Positions 26,032-34,516 of a DNA stretch of 54,586 bases are shown here, piece by piece. This DNA is from CAYWMD01 sp964458575. Lineage in GTDB: Bacteria > Verrucomicrobiota > Verrucomicrobiia > Limisphaerales > JADLHS01. Under the pieces are notes generated by a model that made no database searches, was not told the origin of the DNA, and saw only the letters and a list, made by a program, of their open reading frames with translations. Both the position numbers and the translations under genes were made by a program. Position 1 is the first letter of the stretch. Every line of letters begins with the position of its first letter. The stretch is taken from NCBI GenBank assembly GCA_964458575.1, contig CAYWMD010000045.1, forward strand, positions 1-54,586, written 5' to 3'.

Positions 26032-27402
26032 TCAGGAGTAGCGAATGGATGTAAATTGGTCGTCGTAAAACCACGGCAGTAGCCGGTCCACGCGCAACAA
26101 TCCCGCGCGGGTCAGTTCCACGGCGTGCTCGTTCCAACTCAACCAGCCGCCGTCGGCCAGCGCTTGGAGCGGCGCGGCGAAGCATTCCAGCGGGTCCACG
26201 CCGAAGCGCTCTCGGAGCGACGCCAGCGGCAAGCGGCCAAACTTGAGTTGCAGGACGAATTCACGGACGAGTTGGTCGCGCGGGGACAAGTGGAAAGCGC
26301 GTTGCACCGGCAGTTCGCCGCCGGCCACCGCCGCCTCGTATCCTTCAAGCGTGGTTCGGTTCTGGTAATGGAGTCCGTTCACGTAGCCAAACGAGGCCAC
26401 GCCCAGGCCGATCATGTCGGCGCCGCGCCAGAGATAATCCTGATAGCGGAAGTGATGGCGCGTCGGGTCGCGAACCACATTGTAGGCGCTGATGGCCGTG
26501 TAGCCGGACTGTTCCAAGGCGCGCAAGCCGTCGTCCAACCGCGCTCGCTTTTCTTCCCACGAAACCGGCGGCGTGGGCAGCGTGTCCGCCTCGATTTCCC
26601 GCGCCAGCCGCGTGTTGCGCGGGATTTCCGTCTGGTAAAGCGTCACCGCGTCCGGTTGCAGTTCGAGCATTTGCTGGAGCGTCGCGTGCCAGTGCGCATC
26701 GGTTTCGCCCAACAGCCCGCACATCAAATCCAGGTTTACCTGCTGAAATCCCGCCGCCGCGACCAACGCAAACGCCCGCCGCACGTCCGCCGCGCGATGC
26801 ACGCGGCCATTCAGCGCGAGCAACCCGTCGTCGAAACTCTGAACGCCCATGCTCACCCGCGTCACGCCGGATTCGCGCAGGGCCAACAGCAACTCCCGGG
26901 ACACGGAGCGAGGCGCACACTCGAAGGTAATTTCTTCCGCCTCCTCCCATCGGAACGCCGCGCGCAAGCCGGTCATCAGCCGGTTAAGTTGGGCGACGCT
27001 CAGGAGCGACGGCGTGCCGCCGCCGAAATAGCCGAAGCTCACGGGCCGCCCATTTACCGCCGGGTGTGCCGCGTAGAGCGCCGCCTCCTGCACCACCGTG
27101 TCCAAGTAACGGTTGATCACCGTGGCTGGCTGCCCGATGTAGGAGAGGTAGTAGCAGTAATCACACTTGTGATGACAAAACGGCAGGTGGACATAGACGC
27201 CCAACGGCTCGGAAGAGAGGCGACACTCCAGCGCGTCGCGGAACGCCGGCACTTGCGCCTCTGTCCACGCTGAGAACGGCGGATAGGCCGCGACGAAGTA
27301 GTTGCCCAACACGGGCTCCACGATCGCGAGACGGGAACAATCGTGCAAACCACCCTGCGTTGCGCCGGTCAACCGAAGCGTCGTCTTGTTCTCAGTGAGC
27401 AT
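26032..27402 (-). CDS. HemN-like radical SAM enzyme (coproporphyrinogen III oxidase family)
   Basis: A 456-residue protein starting MLTENKTTLR. The radical SAM cluster motif CHHKCDYCYY is near residue 76, followed by GYFGGGTPSLL, FECAPRSV and SMGVQSFDD, all HemN/HemW-family signatures, and the HemN C-terminal domain region. The family includes true coproporphyrinogen dehydrogenase, heme chaperones and methyltransferases or cyclopropanases in biosynthetic clusters. The neighbours (B12-radical SAM, FAD enzyme, DGC proteins) favour a cluster-specific role over general heme synthesis. It is oxygen-sensitive by family, which fits the anaerobic gene context to the right. Confidence 0.8.
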   Translation of the reverse strand: MLTENKTTLRLTGATQGGLHDCSRLAIVEPVLGNYFVAAYPPFSAWTEAQVPAFRDALECRLSSEPLGVYVHLPFCHHKCDYCYYLSYIGQPATVINRYLDTVVQEAALYAAHPAVNGRPVSFGYFGGGTPSLLSVAQLNRLMTGLRAAFRWEEAEEITFECAPRSVSRELLLALRESGVTRVSMGVQSFDDGLLALNGRVHRAADVRRAFALVAAAGFQQVNLDLMCGLLGETDAHWHATLQQMLELQPDAVTLYQTEIPRNTRLAREIEADTLPTPPVSWEEKRARLDDGLRALEQSGYTAISAYNVVRDPTRHHFRYQDYLWRGADMIGLGVASFGYVNGLHYQNRTTLEGYEAAVAGGELPVQRAFHLSPRDQLVREFVLQLKFGRLPLASLRERFGVDPLECFAAPLQALADGGWLSWNEHAVELTRAGLLRVDRLLPWFYDDQFTSIRYS

Positions 27403-27478
27403 TATTCAAACGATTTGTGGTCGCACCTCCAACCAGGCGCAATCCACCTTCGGGGCAAAACCGATCCCGACGCGATGC

Positions 27479-28015
27479 CTAATACCCGCATGGTCGAGCC
27501 ACGCCGTCAGCCGGCTTGGGTTTCAGCGGCGAGCGATCAAGCTCCGTCAGGTAACAGGGCGGACTGGCTGGCTCAGGCGGTTGGATTTCCCCGGCCCAGG
27601 CATCGGTGGGAACATCGCCGCCCGGGGTTCCTCTACCGGGCGGCGTTCGTCCCGGAAAACCCGGCGCCGCGAGCAACTGCTCAAGAACGCGCGCCGCCTC
27701 CCGCAGATCAAAATCTTCATGCATGCGTTTCTTCACCCCGAGATCACTCAAGTCCAGATGTTTGTCGACTTGGAGACCGTGCCGCGCCAGAATTTTCGTC
27801 GCGCACCGCAACCGGCAGCCGTCCAGCGCAATGATAGGCCGGCCCGACAACGCCGTTTTCACCAGCGGCTTCACGTCGCCACCGACGCCCGCGATGCAGG
27901 ACATCTCCGCGATTTTGAGCCGGTCCAGCTTCACCGCGATGTGATTGGCCATCTGCGCCGCGCTGGAAGCGCCGGAACAGGCATAGACCAACGGCAGTGT
28001 TCTGCGCTTGCGCAT
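27479..28015 (-). CDS. DGC-domain putative zinc-binding protein, paralog 2
   Basis: A 178-residue protein starting MRKRRTLPLVYACSG. It is strongly similar to the protein at 21812-22327 over the first ~125 residues: CSGASSAAQMANHIAVKLDR, then MSCIAGVGGDVKPLV and IALDGCRLRC. It has the same kind of linker and a SPPCYLTEL motif, here followed by ~20 extra residues. It is the first gene of the minus-strand series and faces the hemerythrin gene across an 89-bp divergent region with one TTGAC-N4-GTCAA palindrome. This suggests control by the same regulator as the nitrogen-oxide genes. Confidence 0.8.
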   Translation of the reverse strand: MRKRRTLPLVYACSGASSAAQMANHIAVKLDRLKIAEMSCIAGVGGDVKPLVKTALSGRPIIALDGCRLRCATKILARHGLQVDKHLDLSDLGVKKRMHEDFDLREAARVLEQLLAAPGFPGRTPPGRGTPGGDVPTDAWAGEIQPPEPASPPCYLTELDRSPLKPKPADGVARPCGY

Positions 28016-28057
28016 GGATTCGTGTTTTCATGCTAGACGACCCGACCGCGTCCGGCT

Positions 28058-28071
28058 TTGACTCAAGTCAA
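28058..28071. promoter_or_regulatory. CRP/FNR-type palindrome TTGACTCAAGTCAA
   Basis: A perfect TTGAC-N4-GTCAA palindrome in the middle of the 89-bp divergent region between DGC paralog 2 (minus) and hemerythrin (plus), centred 40 bp before the hemerythrin start. The same half-sites recur at 33157, 47930 and 48900. The form is typical of FNR/DNR/NnrR-class regulators; the actual regulator is not in the window. Confidence 0.6.
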
Positions 28072-28104
28072 GGTTGTTGACTGCGCGTTTCCTAGACTGC
28101 CCCG

Positions 28105-28503
28105 ATGGGTGAATCGACTGCAAAACCGACTTTCCACGAAGAGCCTTGGTCGGAGGATGAAAAAATCGGCGAGCCATTTCACCGGTTTCAAACTCTCAAG
28201 ACCACCGACTTTCCCGCGGCGCTAATGAGCTTTGCCAAATTCAAAACCGCCATCGCCCGACGCATTCAGTGGGAGGAGGAAGAATTGTTTCCTGAGTTCC
28301 TTCAACGCGTTGGCGGTGGGTTGGGAAGCACCTGCGACGCCTTGTGCGAAGATCACCGGGAAATTGCGAAACTGCTGGACACCATCGAGGCGAAGTTGAG
28401 CCAAGCGAATCCCGCCACCGAAGCTGAAGAGGCCACGCTGCAAAAGCTGCTGGCCGCCCACAATCACAGGGAGCACACCGTTTTCTTTCCGGCATTGGAG
28501 TAA
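28105..28503 (+). CDS. hemerythrin HHE-domain protein
   Basis: A 132-residue helical protein starting MGESTAKPTF. It shows a hemerythrin-like spacing of acidic and His residues: 'EPFHRFQTLK', 'WEEEELFPEF', 'CEDHREIAKLLD' and 'HNHREHTVFFPALE'. Such proteins carry a di-iron site that binds oxygen or NO. One canonical His of the second helix is replaced (QWEEEELFPEF), as in some HHE subgroups. A TTGAC-N4-GTCAA palindrome lies directly upstream, and the NO-repair protein RIC, also a hemerythrin-fold protein, is encoded 5 kb away. A role in sensing or scavenging NO or oxygen is inferred. Confidence 0.8.
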   Translation: MGESTAKPTFHEEPWSEDEKIGEPFHRFQTLKTTDFPAALMSFAKFKTAIARRIQWEEEELFPEFLQRVGGGLGSTCDALCEDHREIAKLLDTIEAKLSQANPATEAEEATLQKLLAAHNHREHTVFFPALE

Positions 28504-29103
28504 TTCCGGGCGGGCCGCCTTCATCGCCTGCCTTGGTCGAATGCACCACGGATGGCGGTGTGCAACAGCGTTGAGATCTGCTGTTACGTCGGCATCATCT
28601 GGCTGGCCGTTTGCGGCTTGGCCGCGGACTGGGCCGGCTTGCACTATATGGTGGGGGCTTTTCTGGCCGGGGCCGTCACGGATGAGGACTGGTTCCAACA
28701 GGAGCACATGGACCTGCTGCGAAAACATTTGCTGCTGACCGTGATGCCGGTGTTCTTTCTCAGCACCGGGCTGCGCACGGACTGGCAGGTGGGTGGCCTG
28801 ATGGTTTTTGTCGTCACCGGCCTGCTGTTGTTGGCATCGGTGGCGGGTAAACTGGTCGGCGTGCATTTGGCCGGAGGGATTCTGGGTTGGCAGCGTGGCG
28901 AAGCCTCCATTATCGGGTGGCTGCTCCAGACCAAGGCCTTGATCATGATTATTTTTGCCAACGTCCTGTTGGACAAACAAATCATCACCAATGAAACCTT
29001 CACCGCGCTGTTGTTGATGGCCATCGTCAGCACCATGTTGACGATCCCGGTAGTCGCACCAAAACTCGCTCGGATAAAGGAACTGCTTTTCCGAGCCAGT
29101 TGA
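28504..29103 (+). pseudogene. CPA2 (KefB-type) cation:proton antiporter, C-terminal half only
   Basis: Residues from about 28552 onward form the last six or so membrane helices of a CPA2 antiporter, with GAFLAGAVTD and a characteristic ending 'WLLQTKALIMIIFANVLLDK' and 'MLTIPVVAPKLA'. A full transporter has ~400 residues; here only ~183-200 remain. The frame is open right back to the hemerythrin stop codon, with no N-terminal half. The 5' part was probably deleted when the hemerythrin gene was joined to it. A functional short protein is unlikely. Confidence 0.65.
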
Positions 29104-29243
29104 GCGCACCGGCCCCTGCTACCAGCACACTGTCCGGTCGAAGAAACGACGTCATCGGCATTTGCGACGCATGCCGCCACCCTTCTTTACAGCCTGTGTT
29201 ATTGAATCGAGAGCCGCGAGCCACGCCAAATAGCAAACTGAAA

Positions 29244-29957
29244 TCAAGTCCCGATTCCGGCGGCACGCAGTTCGCCATCCTCCATCTCGTAGGTGCGGTC
29301 AAAGACATCCAGTGAACGATGGTCGTGCGTGACCACGATCACGGCGGAGCCACGTTCATGCGCGACTTTGCGGAATAACTCCATCACCTGCCGGCCGCGA
29401 TGGCTGTCGAGCGCGGCGGTGGGTTCGTCGGCCAGGATGAGGCTCGGCTGATTTGCGAGCGCGCGGGCCACGGCCACACGCTGTTGCTGGCCGCCGGAGA
29501 GCGCATCGGGCAGGTTGTTCGCGCGATCGGCGACGCCAAGATAGTCGAGCAGTTCCAGTGCGCGCTGGCGAGCGGCGCGCGGGGCGACGTCATTGATCTC
29601 CATCGCCACGGCGACGTTTTCCATGGCGTTGAGAAACGGAATGAGGTTGGCCTTCTGGAAAACAAAGCCCAGATGCTGGCGGCGATACGCGCGCACATCT
29701 ACCAAGGCTCGTTCACCGTCCATCACTGGTTCGCCGCCGATGACGATGCGGCCCGATGTGGGCGGATTGATCAGCCCGATGGCCGTGAGAAAGGTGGATT
29801 TGCCCGCGCCGCTCGGACCGAGCAAGGCGATCACTTCGCCGCGCGCCAGACGGAGGGAAACGTCTTTCATCGCCACGACCTCGGTGTTACCCGAGCCGTA
29901 AACCTTCGTCAGTCCGACAGCTTCGACAGCGGGGGTGTTGTTGCGGGTCGCTGTCAT
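29244..29957 (-). CDS. ABC transporter ATP-binding protein (MacB/LolD/DevA type)
   Basis: A 237-residue protein from the ATG at 29957 (MTATRNNTPA). All ATPase motifs are present: Walker A GPSGAGKST, Q-loop FVFQKANL, signature LSGGQQQRVAVARAL, Walker B LILADEPTAALD and the switch His in VVTHDHR. This subfamily drives mechanotransmission-type permeases that work with a periplasmic adaptor. Its start overlaps the permease stop (ATGA), and the gene order tetR, adaptor, permease, ATPase makes a four-gene export unit. Confidence 0.88.
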   Translation of the reverse strand: MTATRNNTPAVEAVGLTKVYGSGNTEVVAMKDVSLRLARGEVIALLGPSGAGKSTFLTAIGLINPPTSGRIVIGGEPVMDGERALVDVRAYRRQHLGFVFQKANLIPFLNAMENVAVAMEINDVAPRAARQRALELLDYLGVADRANNLPDALSGGQQQRVAVARALANQPSLILADEPTAALDSHRGRQVMELFRKVAHERGSAVIVVTHDHRSLDVFDRTYEMEDGELRAAGIGT

Positions 29958-31165
29958 GACAACACCTTGTTTGGCTCGACGCGCATGGCTTTCCAAATGC
30001 CGAGCAGGCTGGCGAAAACTGAAATCCCGATCACGACCAACGCCAGTGCCCAGAGGTCGTCCGCCGTCACCAGCACCCGGCGCGGGAAACGCGGAAACAC
30101 CCAGCCTCCCAGATACCACGCCAGCCCGAAACCCAGCGCGCCCAGGAGCAGCGCCTGCTGCAAAATGAGTCCGGCGATCATCGAGTTGCGCGCGCCCATG
30201 AGCTTGAGCATTGCGATGTCGTGAATCTTGTCGAGGGTGAGCGTGTAGAGAATCAGCGCCATGATGATGGTCGAGATGATGACCAGCAGCACGCGGAACA
30301 AACCGATTTGCCGCCGGGCCTTGTCAATCATGCCGTGAACCAGCAATTGCTCCTGGCCGTCGCGCGTGTAAACCGACACATCCGGCCAGGCCGAAATCGT
30401 CGCCGCGACCGCCGCCGGTTCAGCGCCGTCGGCAACGCGCACGGTGATGGCGCTGACCATGGGGGGGCCGAGCGCCGGGATGCCGGAGGATAATCCAGCG
30501 CCTCGTTCGAGCAACAGCGGTTGCACCTGGCCGAGGTCTTGTCCGACAGCCCGTTGCACCCGCGCCGCGCGCTCCAGGCGGATCGCTTCGCCGGGCAGGT
30601 CGAATTGAATCGCCTGCGCATCTTGCGTGGTGAAGAACGCGATGCCGTCGCCGCCGGAAGAAACCATGCCCCGGCTCACGCCCACCACGGTGTAAGTGTC
30701 CTTGCCGAGTGCCAGCTTTTCGCCCAGCGCGAGATCCAGCGACGCATCGGCGATCATTTCGTAATGCGCCTGTCCGAGCGGACGACCCGCGATGAGCTTC
30801 ACCCACTCGCCCTTGTCCTCGGGCCAGGCGAGGCCGTGAACGTTCATGCGGAGCGGCCGGTCGCGATGTTCGCGCTGGACGTTGTGGGAAACAAACGTCC
30901 GCGCGCTGGCGACGCCGGGTACGGCGCGCAGGCGATGCTCGAGGTTGGCGGGCAGCCGCGAAATCTCGGCGAACGGTCCGCGCGTGCCGCGTTGCACGAC
31001 CCACAAATCCGCGCCGATGTGGTCCACCACCACCAGCGCGTCGTCAATCATGCCCCGGTAAATCCCGCTCATGCCCAGCACAATCATCAGCAGCAAGCCG
31101 ATGCCGATCGTCGTCAACGCGAACCGGCCGAGGTTGTGGCGGATGTCTTTGGCGGCAAGGTTCAT
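29954..31165 (-). CDS. ABC permease of the MacB/DevC family
   Basis: A 403-residue inner-membrane protein starting MNLAAKDIRH. One N-terminal helix (about residues 14-36), a large periplasmic domain (about 40-270), and three C-terminal helices (about 285-305, 325-350 and 370-392) give the FtsX/MacB topology. The start overlaps the adaptor stop by 4 bp. With the ATPase and the adaptor it should export a hydrophobic or peptide-like compound. The substrate is unknown; an outer-membrane channel is not encoded here. Confidence 0.85.
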   Translation of the reverse strand: MNLAAKDIRHNLGRFALTTIGIGLLLMIVLGMSGIYRGMIDDALVVVDHIGADLWVVQRGTRGPFAEISRLPANLEHRLRAVPGVASARTFVSHNVQREHRDRPLRMNVHGLAWPEDKGEWVKLIAGRPLGQAHYEMIADASLDLALGEKLALGKDTYTVVGVSRGMVSSGGDGIAFFTTQDAQAIQFDLPGEAIRLERAARVQRAVGQDLGQVQPLLLERGAGLSSGIPALGPPMVSAITVRVADGAEPAAVAATISAWPDVSVYTRDGQEQLLVHGMIDKARRQIGLFRVLLVIISTIIMALILYTLTLDKIHDIAMLKLMGARNSMIAGLILQQALLLGALGFGLAWYLGGWVFPRFPRRVLVTADDLWALALVVIGISVFASLLGIWKAMRVEPNKVLS

Positions 31166-32328
31166 CTCATGGCGATGCGTTGAGCGGCTTTTAGCGGCGG
31201 CTGCTTTGGATCAAGGTGAGCCACGATCTTTTCTCCGGCGGCCAACCCTTGCACGACTTCCAACGTCTCGCGCCCGCGCAAACCGAGCGTGACGTCGCGC
31301 CAGGTTACCTTGCCATGAGTCGCCATCCACACGCCCGGCTTGCCGCGCTGCCATTGCACAAAACGCTGCGGCATCACGAGCGCGTCGGGTTTGCGACCCG
31401 TTTCGATGAACACCTCGGCGCGCTGGCCGATGGTCCAGCTGGGCGGGAGTTCGCGCACGCGCACGTCCACCAGAAACTCGCGCGTCTCGCGGTCTGTTTC
31501 GCGGCCGAGGCGGGCGACTTCGCCGGGATAACTTTTGTCCGGCTCGGAGCGGAACACGATGCGTGTCGGCTGACCGGGTGTCAGCGCGGTGGCGGCGGTT
31601 TCGTCCACCCACGCGGAAACCCACAATTCGTTGGTGGCGATGAGTTGCAGGATGGAGCTGCCCGGAACGGTCACGCCGCCGGGGTCGCGGTCGCGTCGCG
31701 TGACTAGGCCGTCGTAGGGACTGCGAATCAGCGCGAAGGCAAGCCGCTCGCGATGATAGTCCAGGTTTCGTTCGGCGGTGATGATTTGCTTTTCGGCTTC
31801 CGCCGTAGCGGCGTGCGCGCGCTGCAAATCCGCTTCCGCGATGCGCAGTTGCTCCACGGCCTTGTCCATTTCGGATGCTGAACTGACCTTGGTGGCGACG
31901 AGGTCGGAAATGCGCCGGTGTTCCTGCCGCGCTTGCTGTTCAACGGCGTGGGCGCGGGCCTCGTCCACCCGCACGCGCTCGGCGGTGGACTTGGCAGCGG
32001 CGAGCGCGGCTTCTGCAACTTCCAGTTGCCTCTTGAGTTCACCGTCATCAAGGCGCGCGAGCAATTGGCCGGCTTTGACGAAGTCGTTTTGGTCCACGAG
32101 CACTTCGGCGAGCCGTTCCTGGATGCGCGGGCTGATGGTCGTCTTGACGCGCGCTTCGAGCGTGCCCGTGCCCATGACTTCGCCGACCACGACGTCGGGT
32201 TTAACTTCAAACGCCTCAACCGGCACGGCCGCGAACTTCAGGCGGTAGAATACAGCCGCCGCGATGACGACGAGAACCAGCCATTTGATAGACTTGCGAA
32301 GCGTGGCAGAAAAGCGCGGGGTATTCAT
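31162..32328 (-). CDS. periplasmic adaptor (HlyD/membrane fusion protein)
   Basis: A 388-residue protein starting MNTPRFSATL, with a single N-terminal membrane anchor (about residues 16-33). It has biotinyl-lipoyl halves (VGEVMGTGTLEARV and SPYDGLVTRRDRDPGG), a long coiled-coil hairpin rich in Ala/Glu/Arg between about residues 100 and 195, and a beta-barrel domain. It bridges the permease to an outer-membrane channel. The stop overlaps the permease start by 4 bp. It is the first gene of the export operon after tetR, from which it is separated by 187 bp. Confidence 0.85.
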   Translation of the reverse strand: MNTPRFSATLRKSIKWLVLVVIAAAVFYRLKFAAVPVEAFEVKPDVVVGEVMGTGTLEARVKTTISPRIQERLAEVLVDQNDFVKAGQLLARLDDGELKRQLEVAEAALAAAKSTAERVRVDEARAHAVEQQARQEHRRISDLVATKVSSASEMDKAVEQLRIAEADLQRAHAATAEAEKQIITAERNLDYHRERLAFALIRSPYDGLVTRRDRDPGGVTVPGSSILQLIATNELWVSAWVDETAATALTPGQPTRIVFRSEPDKSYPGEVARLGRETDRETREFLVDVRVRELPPSWTIGQRAEVFIETGRKPDALVMPQRFVQWQRGKPGVWMATHGKVTWRDVTLGLRGRETLEVVQGLAAGEKIVAHLDPKQPPLKAAQRIAMR

Positions 32329-32515
32329 GACGAAGCTGTGGTTTGGTTTGTCAGTTTCGGCGGTTATGCTCGCGTGCTATCGCGGGGCGCGGCGCGGCCG
32401 TGTGCAAAGCCTCGACGTAATGGACGAACTCGACATAGGCGGCGACGTTTTCATGTTCGTTTTCCTTTCGTGTTTGGATTGGTATTCAAAGTGAAACGAC
32501 AGTGCTTGATCGCGC

Positions 32516-33109
32516 TCAACCGATGGCCTCGACAAAAAGTTTCCAGCCGGACCCGGCGTTTGCGGCGATGTCAAACTCGCCGCCGCTCATCGCCCAGAGC
32601 ACAACGCCCGGTTGAATCAAGCCAAGGAAGAGCATGGACGCGGTTTCGGGATCAACATCAGCGCGAATGATTCCTTCGCGCTGGCCGTCACGGATGATCT
32701 GCTCCACCTGCCGCAAGTAGCCGCGGATGATTTCGTACATCCGGCGACGCTGCGCGGGCCGGCCATGAAGGAGTTCCTCGGAAAACACCACGCGCGGAAT
32801 GGCGGAATTTCCGCGGATCAGTTCCACATGTCGAGTGAGCAAGCCATGCAGCCGATCCAGCGCGTTGCCGCCATTCGCCCGCGCCTGCGCAACATTCGCC
32901 TCCATACGGGTGGCGATCAGATCGAGCACCGTGTTAAGCACGCCGTCCTTGCCCGGATAATGCCGATAAAGCCCCGACGGCACGACCCCCACCGCCTTGG
33001 CCACGCGGGCAACGTTCAGTCCACGCAAGCCGTGGCGTTCAACGATGCCCAGCGCCGCGCAGGCGATTTGTTCCTGCCGAATCTCTGTCTTCGTCTTCGA
33101 GGCGCGCAT
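32516..33109 (-). CDS. TetR-family repressor of the exporter operon
   Basis: A 197-residue protein starting MRASKTKTEI. The N-terminal helix-turn-helix (GLRGLNVARVAKAVGVVPSGLYRHYPGKDGVL, residues ~28-60) is typical TetR, and the C-terminal ligand domain resembles the efflux-linked group. A perfect 16-bp-arm palindrome (33102-33139) overlaps its start codon, which suggests autorepression. A TTGAC-N4-GTCAA site lies 48 bp upstream. The exporter genes follow on the same strand and are its likely targets. The inducing ligand cannot be told. Confidence 0.85.
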   Translation of the reverse strand: MRASKTKTEIRQEQIACAALGIVERHGLRGLNVARVAKAVGVVPSGLYRHYPGKDGVLNTVLDLIATRMEANVAQARANGGNALDRLHGLLTRHVELIRGNSAIPRVVFSEELLHGRPAQRRRMYEIIRGYLRQVEQIIRDGQREGIIRADVDPETASMLFLGLIQPGVVLWAMSGGEFDIAANAGSGWKLFVEAIG

Positions 33110-33139
33110 ATTGTGAATGTATGTTCACAATATGCGCGC
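33102..33139. promoter_or_regulatory. TetR operator-like palindrome over the tetR start
   Basis: GCGCGCATATTGTGAA and its exact complement TTCACAATATGCGCGC flank a TGTATG spacer. The left arm contains the start codon of the tetR gene (33107-33109). Palindromes of this TGTGAA...TTCACA type are common TetR-family operators. Confidence 0.7.
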
Positions 33140-33156
33140 GACGCTCCTGTGAGGTA

Positions 33157-33170
33157 TTGACGCGAGTCAA
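33157..33170. promoter_or_regulatory. CRP/FNR-type palindrome TTGACGCGAGTCAA
   Basis: A perfect TTGAC-N4-GTCAA palindrome 48 bp upstream of the tetR start and 18 bp from the TetR-type operator. It is one of four such sites in the window. Confidence 0.55.
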
Positions 33171-33239
33171 AGCTTTGACGGATCGCGGAGTTTACGGGCG
33201 CTCACCCACCTTCGGCTTTAGTGGACGAACCCGCGCAAC

Positions 33240-33474
33240 TCATCGGATGTGTAACGGCAGGACGGCGAATCCGCTAGCCGGGTAAACGGCGAGCGTGGGC
33301 ACTTTCTCCGGCACAATTGCAATTTCGCCAGTGCGTGACAGCAACTCCTCCATGAACACGCACAGTTCCAGCCGCGCCAACGGCGCGCCGGGACAGGCGT
33401 GAATGCCTGCGCCCCAGAGGAGATTCCTGCTCTGGTCGCGGTCGAGGCGGAACAAATTTGGGTCACCGCGTTCA
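33240..33474 (-). pseudogene. cytochrome P450, C-terminal fragment
   Basis: The minus strand reads ERGDPNLFRLDRDQSRNLLW, then GAGIHACPGAPLARLEL, the heme-thiolate motif, and ends 'GFAVLPLHIR'. Only about 75 residues of a ~400-residue P450 remain, after an in-frame stop. Another frame starting MISPPPQFETKSLARE (33544) runs into it out of phase. It is a remnant, not a gene. Confidence 0.7.
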
Positions 33475-33607
33475 ACTCGCGTCTAAGATCGAAAACCTCA
33501 CGCGCCAGCGATTTGGTTTCAAATTGCGGCGGTGGACTGATCATGTCGTTTGAAAATGGCAGGCGTTCCCCTGAACACCCTGCGCGGCGGCGCGCGTCAA
33601 CCCCTGC

Positions 33608-34309
33608 CTACGCTGCGGCCAGCGCTTTTACAAAGAGGACGTTGTTCTCCTTGTGAACGTGTTGGTGCATGTTGCGCTCCAGTTGGGCCAGTGTGTCGAA
33701 CATCGCCCGGAACGTGTTGCACGCCCAGTCCGGCGGCGTGTGGCGGTCGCTCAAATCGGCAAAGTGTGTGAGCGCCTCGCCGGCCCGGTCGTGTTCGGAC
33801 TCCAGCTTCGCCAACGTAGTCTTGAGCGCGGACGCGGCGGCGGCCCGGCCGACTTTGGTCGCTTCCAGCTTCCGGATGGCCGGAAAAACCTGCTCCTCCT
33901 CCTCGCGCATGTGGGACACCATTTCGGAGTGGAAGGATTCAAACACGCGGCGGATTTCATGCAGGCGCGGTTCGTGATCGCCATGCACCATCGCCACCTT
34001 GCGCGTCATGAAATCCAACCGTGGCAGTTCCTCGCGCAGCCAGTCGTGATGCACGCGCTCGATGTGGTCGCACAGTTCGGTCAGGCTCATCGCGTCGGGA
34101 TTGGCGCTGGGCGCGTCCGCTGCGCCGTCGAGCGCGGCGAGCATGGCGACGACGGTGGCGGGATCGAGGTTCTTCGCGCGGCAGACTTCAGCCAGCGGCT
34201 TCTTGCCGCCGCAGCAATAGTCAATACCGAGGTTCTCAAAGATACGTGCCCGGGCCGGCACGGCGCGGACGATTTCTGCAACAGTGGTTTCAGGTGTGAT
34301 GTTTGTCAT
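33608..34309 (-). CDS. ric: RIC/ScdA/YtfE di-iron protein for repair of nitrosylated iron-sulfur clusters
   Basis: A 233-residue protein from the ATG at 34309 (MTNITPETTV). The N-terminal ScdA domain has the YCCGG motif (GIDYCCGGKKPL, near residue 30). The C-terminal hemerythrin-like domain supplies the di-iron ligands: HIERVHHDW, MVHGDHEPRL, HMREEEEQVFP, ESEHDRAGE and HQHVHKENNVLFV. This family repairs iron-sulfur clusters damaged by NO or oxidative stress. It is divergent from the nsrR-norZ pair, with ~200 bp between, which contains an NsrR-type site. Confidence 0.9.
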   Translation of the reverse strand: MTNITPETTVAEIVRAVPARARIFENLGIDYCCGGKKPLAEVCRAKNLDPATVVAMLAALDGAADAPSANPDAMSLTELCDHIERVHHDWLREELPRLDFMTRKVAMVHGDHEPRLHEIRRVFESFHSEMVSHMREEEEQVFPAIRKLEATKVGRAAAASALKTTLAKLESEHDRAGEALTHFADLSDRHTPPDWACNTFRAMFDTLAQLERNMHQHVHKENNVLFVKALAAA

Positions 34310-34452
34310 GGTGTTTCTATTCGGGCAGCGGCAATCGGTCGCCCCGCTGAGGGTCGTGCGCCAATATGGGCACATCAACGGGCGACGCCGCGAGCGGACA
34401 AGCTTTCGCTTTCACGATTGCCAAATTCATTGCCGTGACTCTACCCGAGCTA

Positions 34453-34475
34453 AAGCTGTATTACAAATACATATT
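34453..34475. promoter_or_regulatory. candidate NsrR operator
   Basis: A TGTATT-ACA-AATACA palindrome sits inside a 23-bp match to the NsrR consensus (half-sites AAGNTGTATT and AAATACAT.TT). It lies 42 bp upstream of the nsrR-like start and 144 bp from the divergent ric start, so it could control both. Confidence 0.6.
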
Positions 34476-34516
34476 TAACTTGATTGCAGGTCTCCCGGAA
34501 GCCATGTTGCGGGCTG

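Noticed and set aside
26125..27273. 382-residue plus-strand frame
   Set aside because: Antisense to the HemN-like gene; His/Arg-rich shadow.
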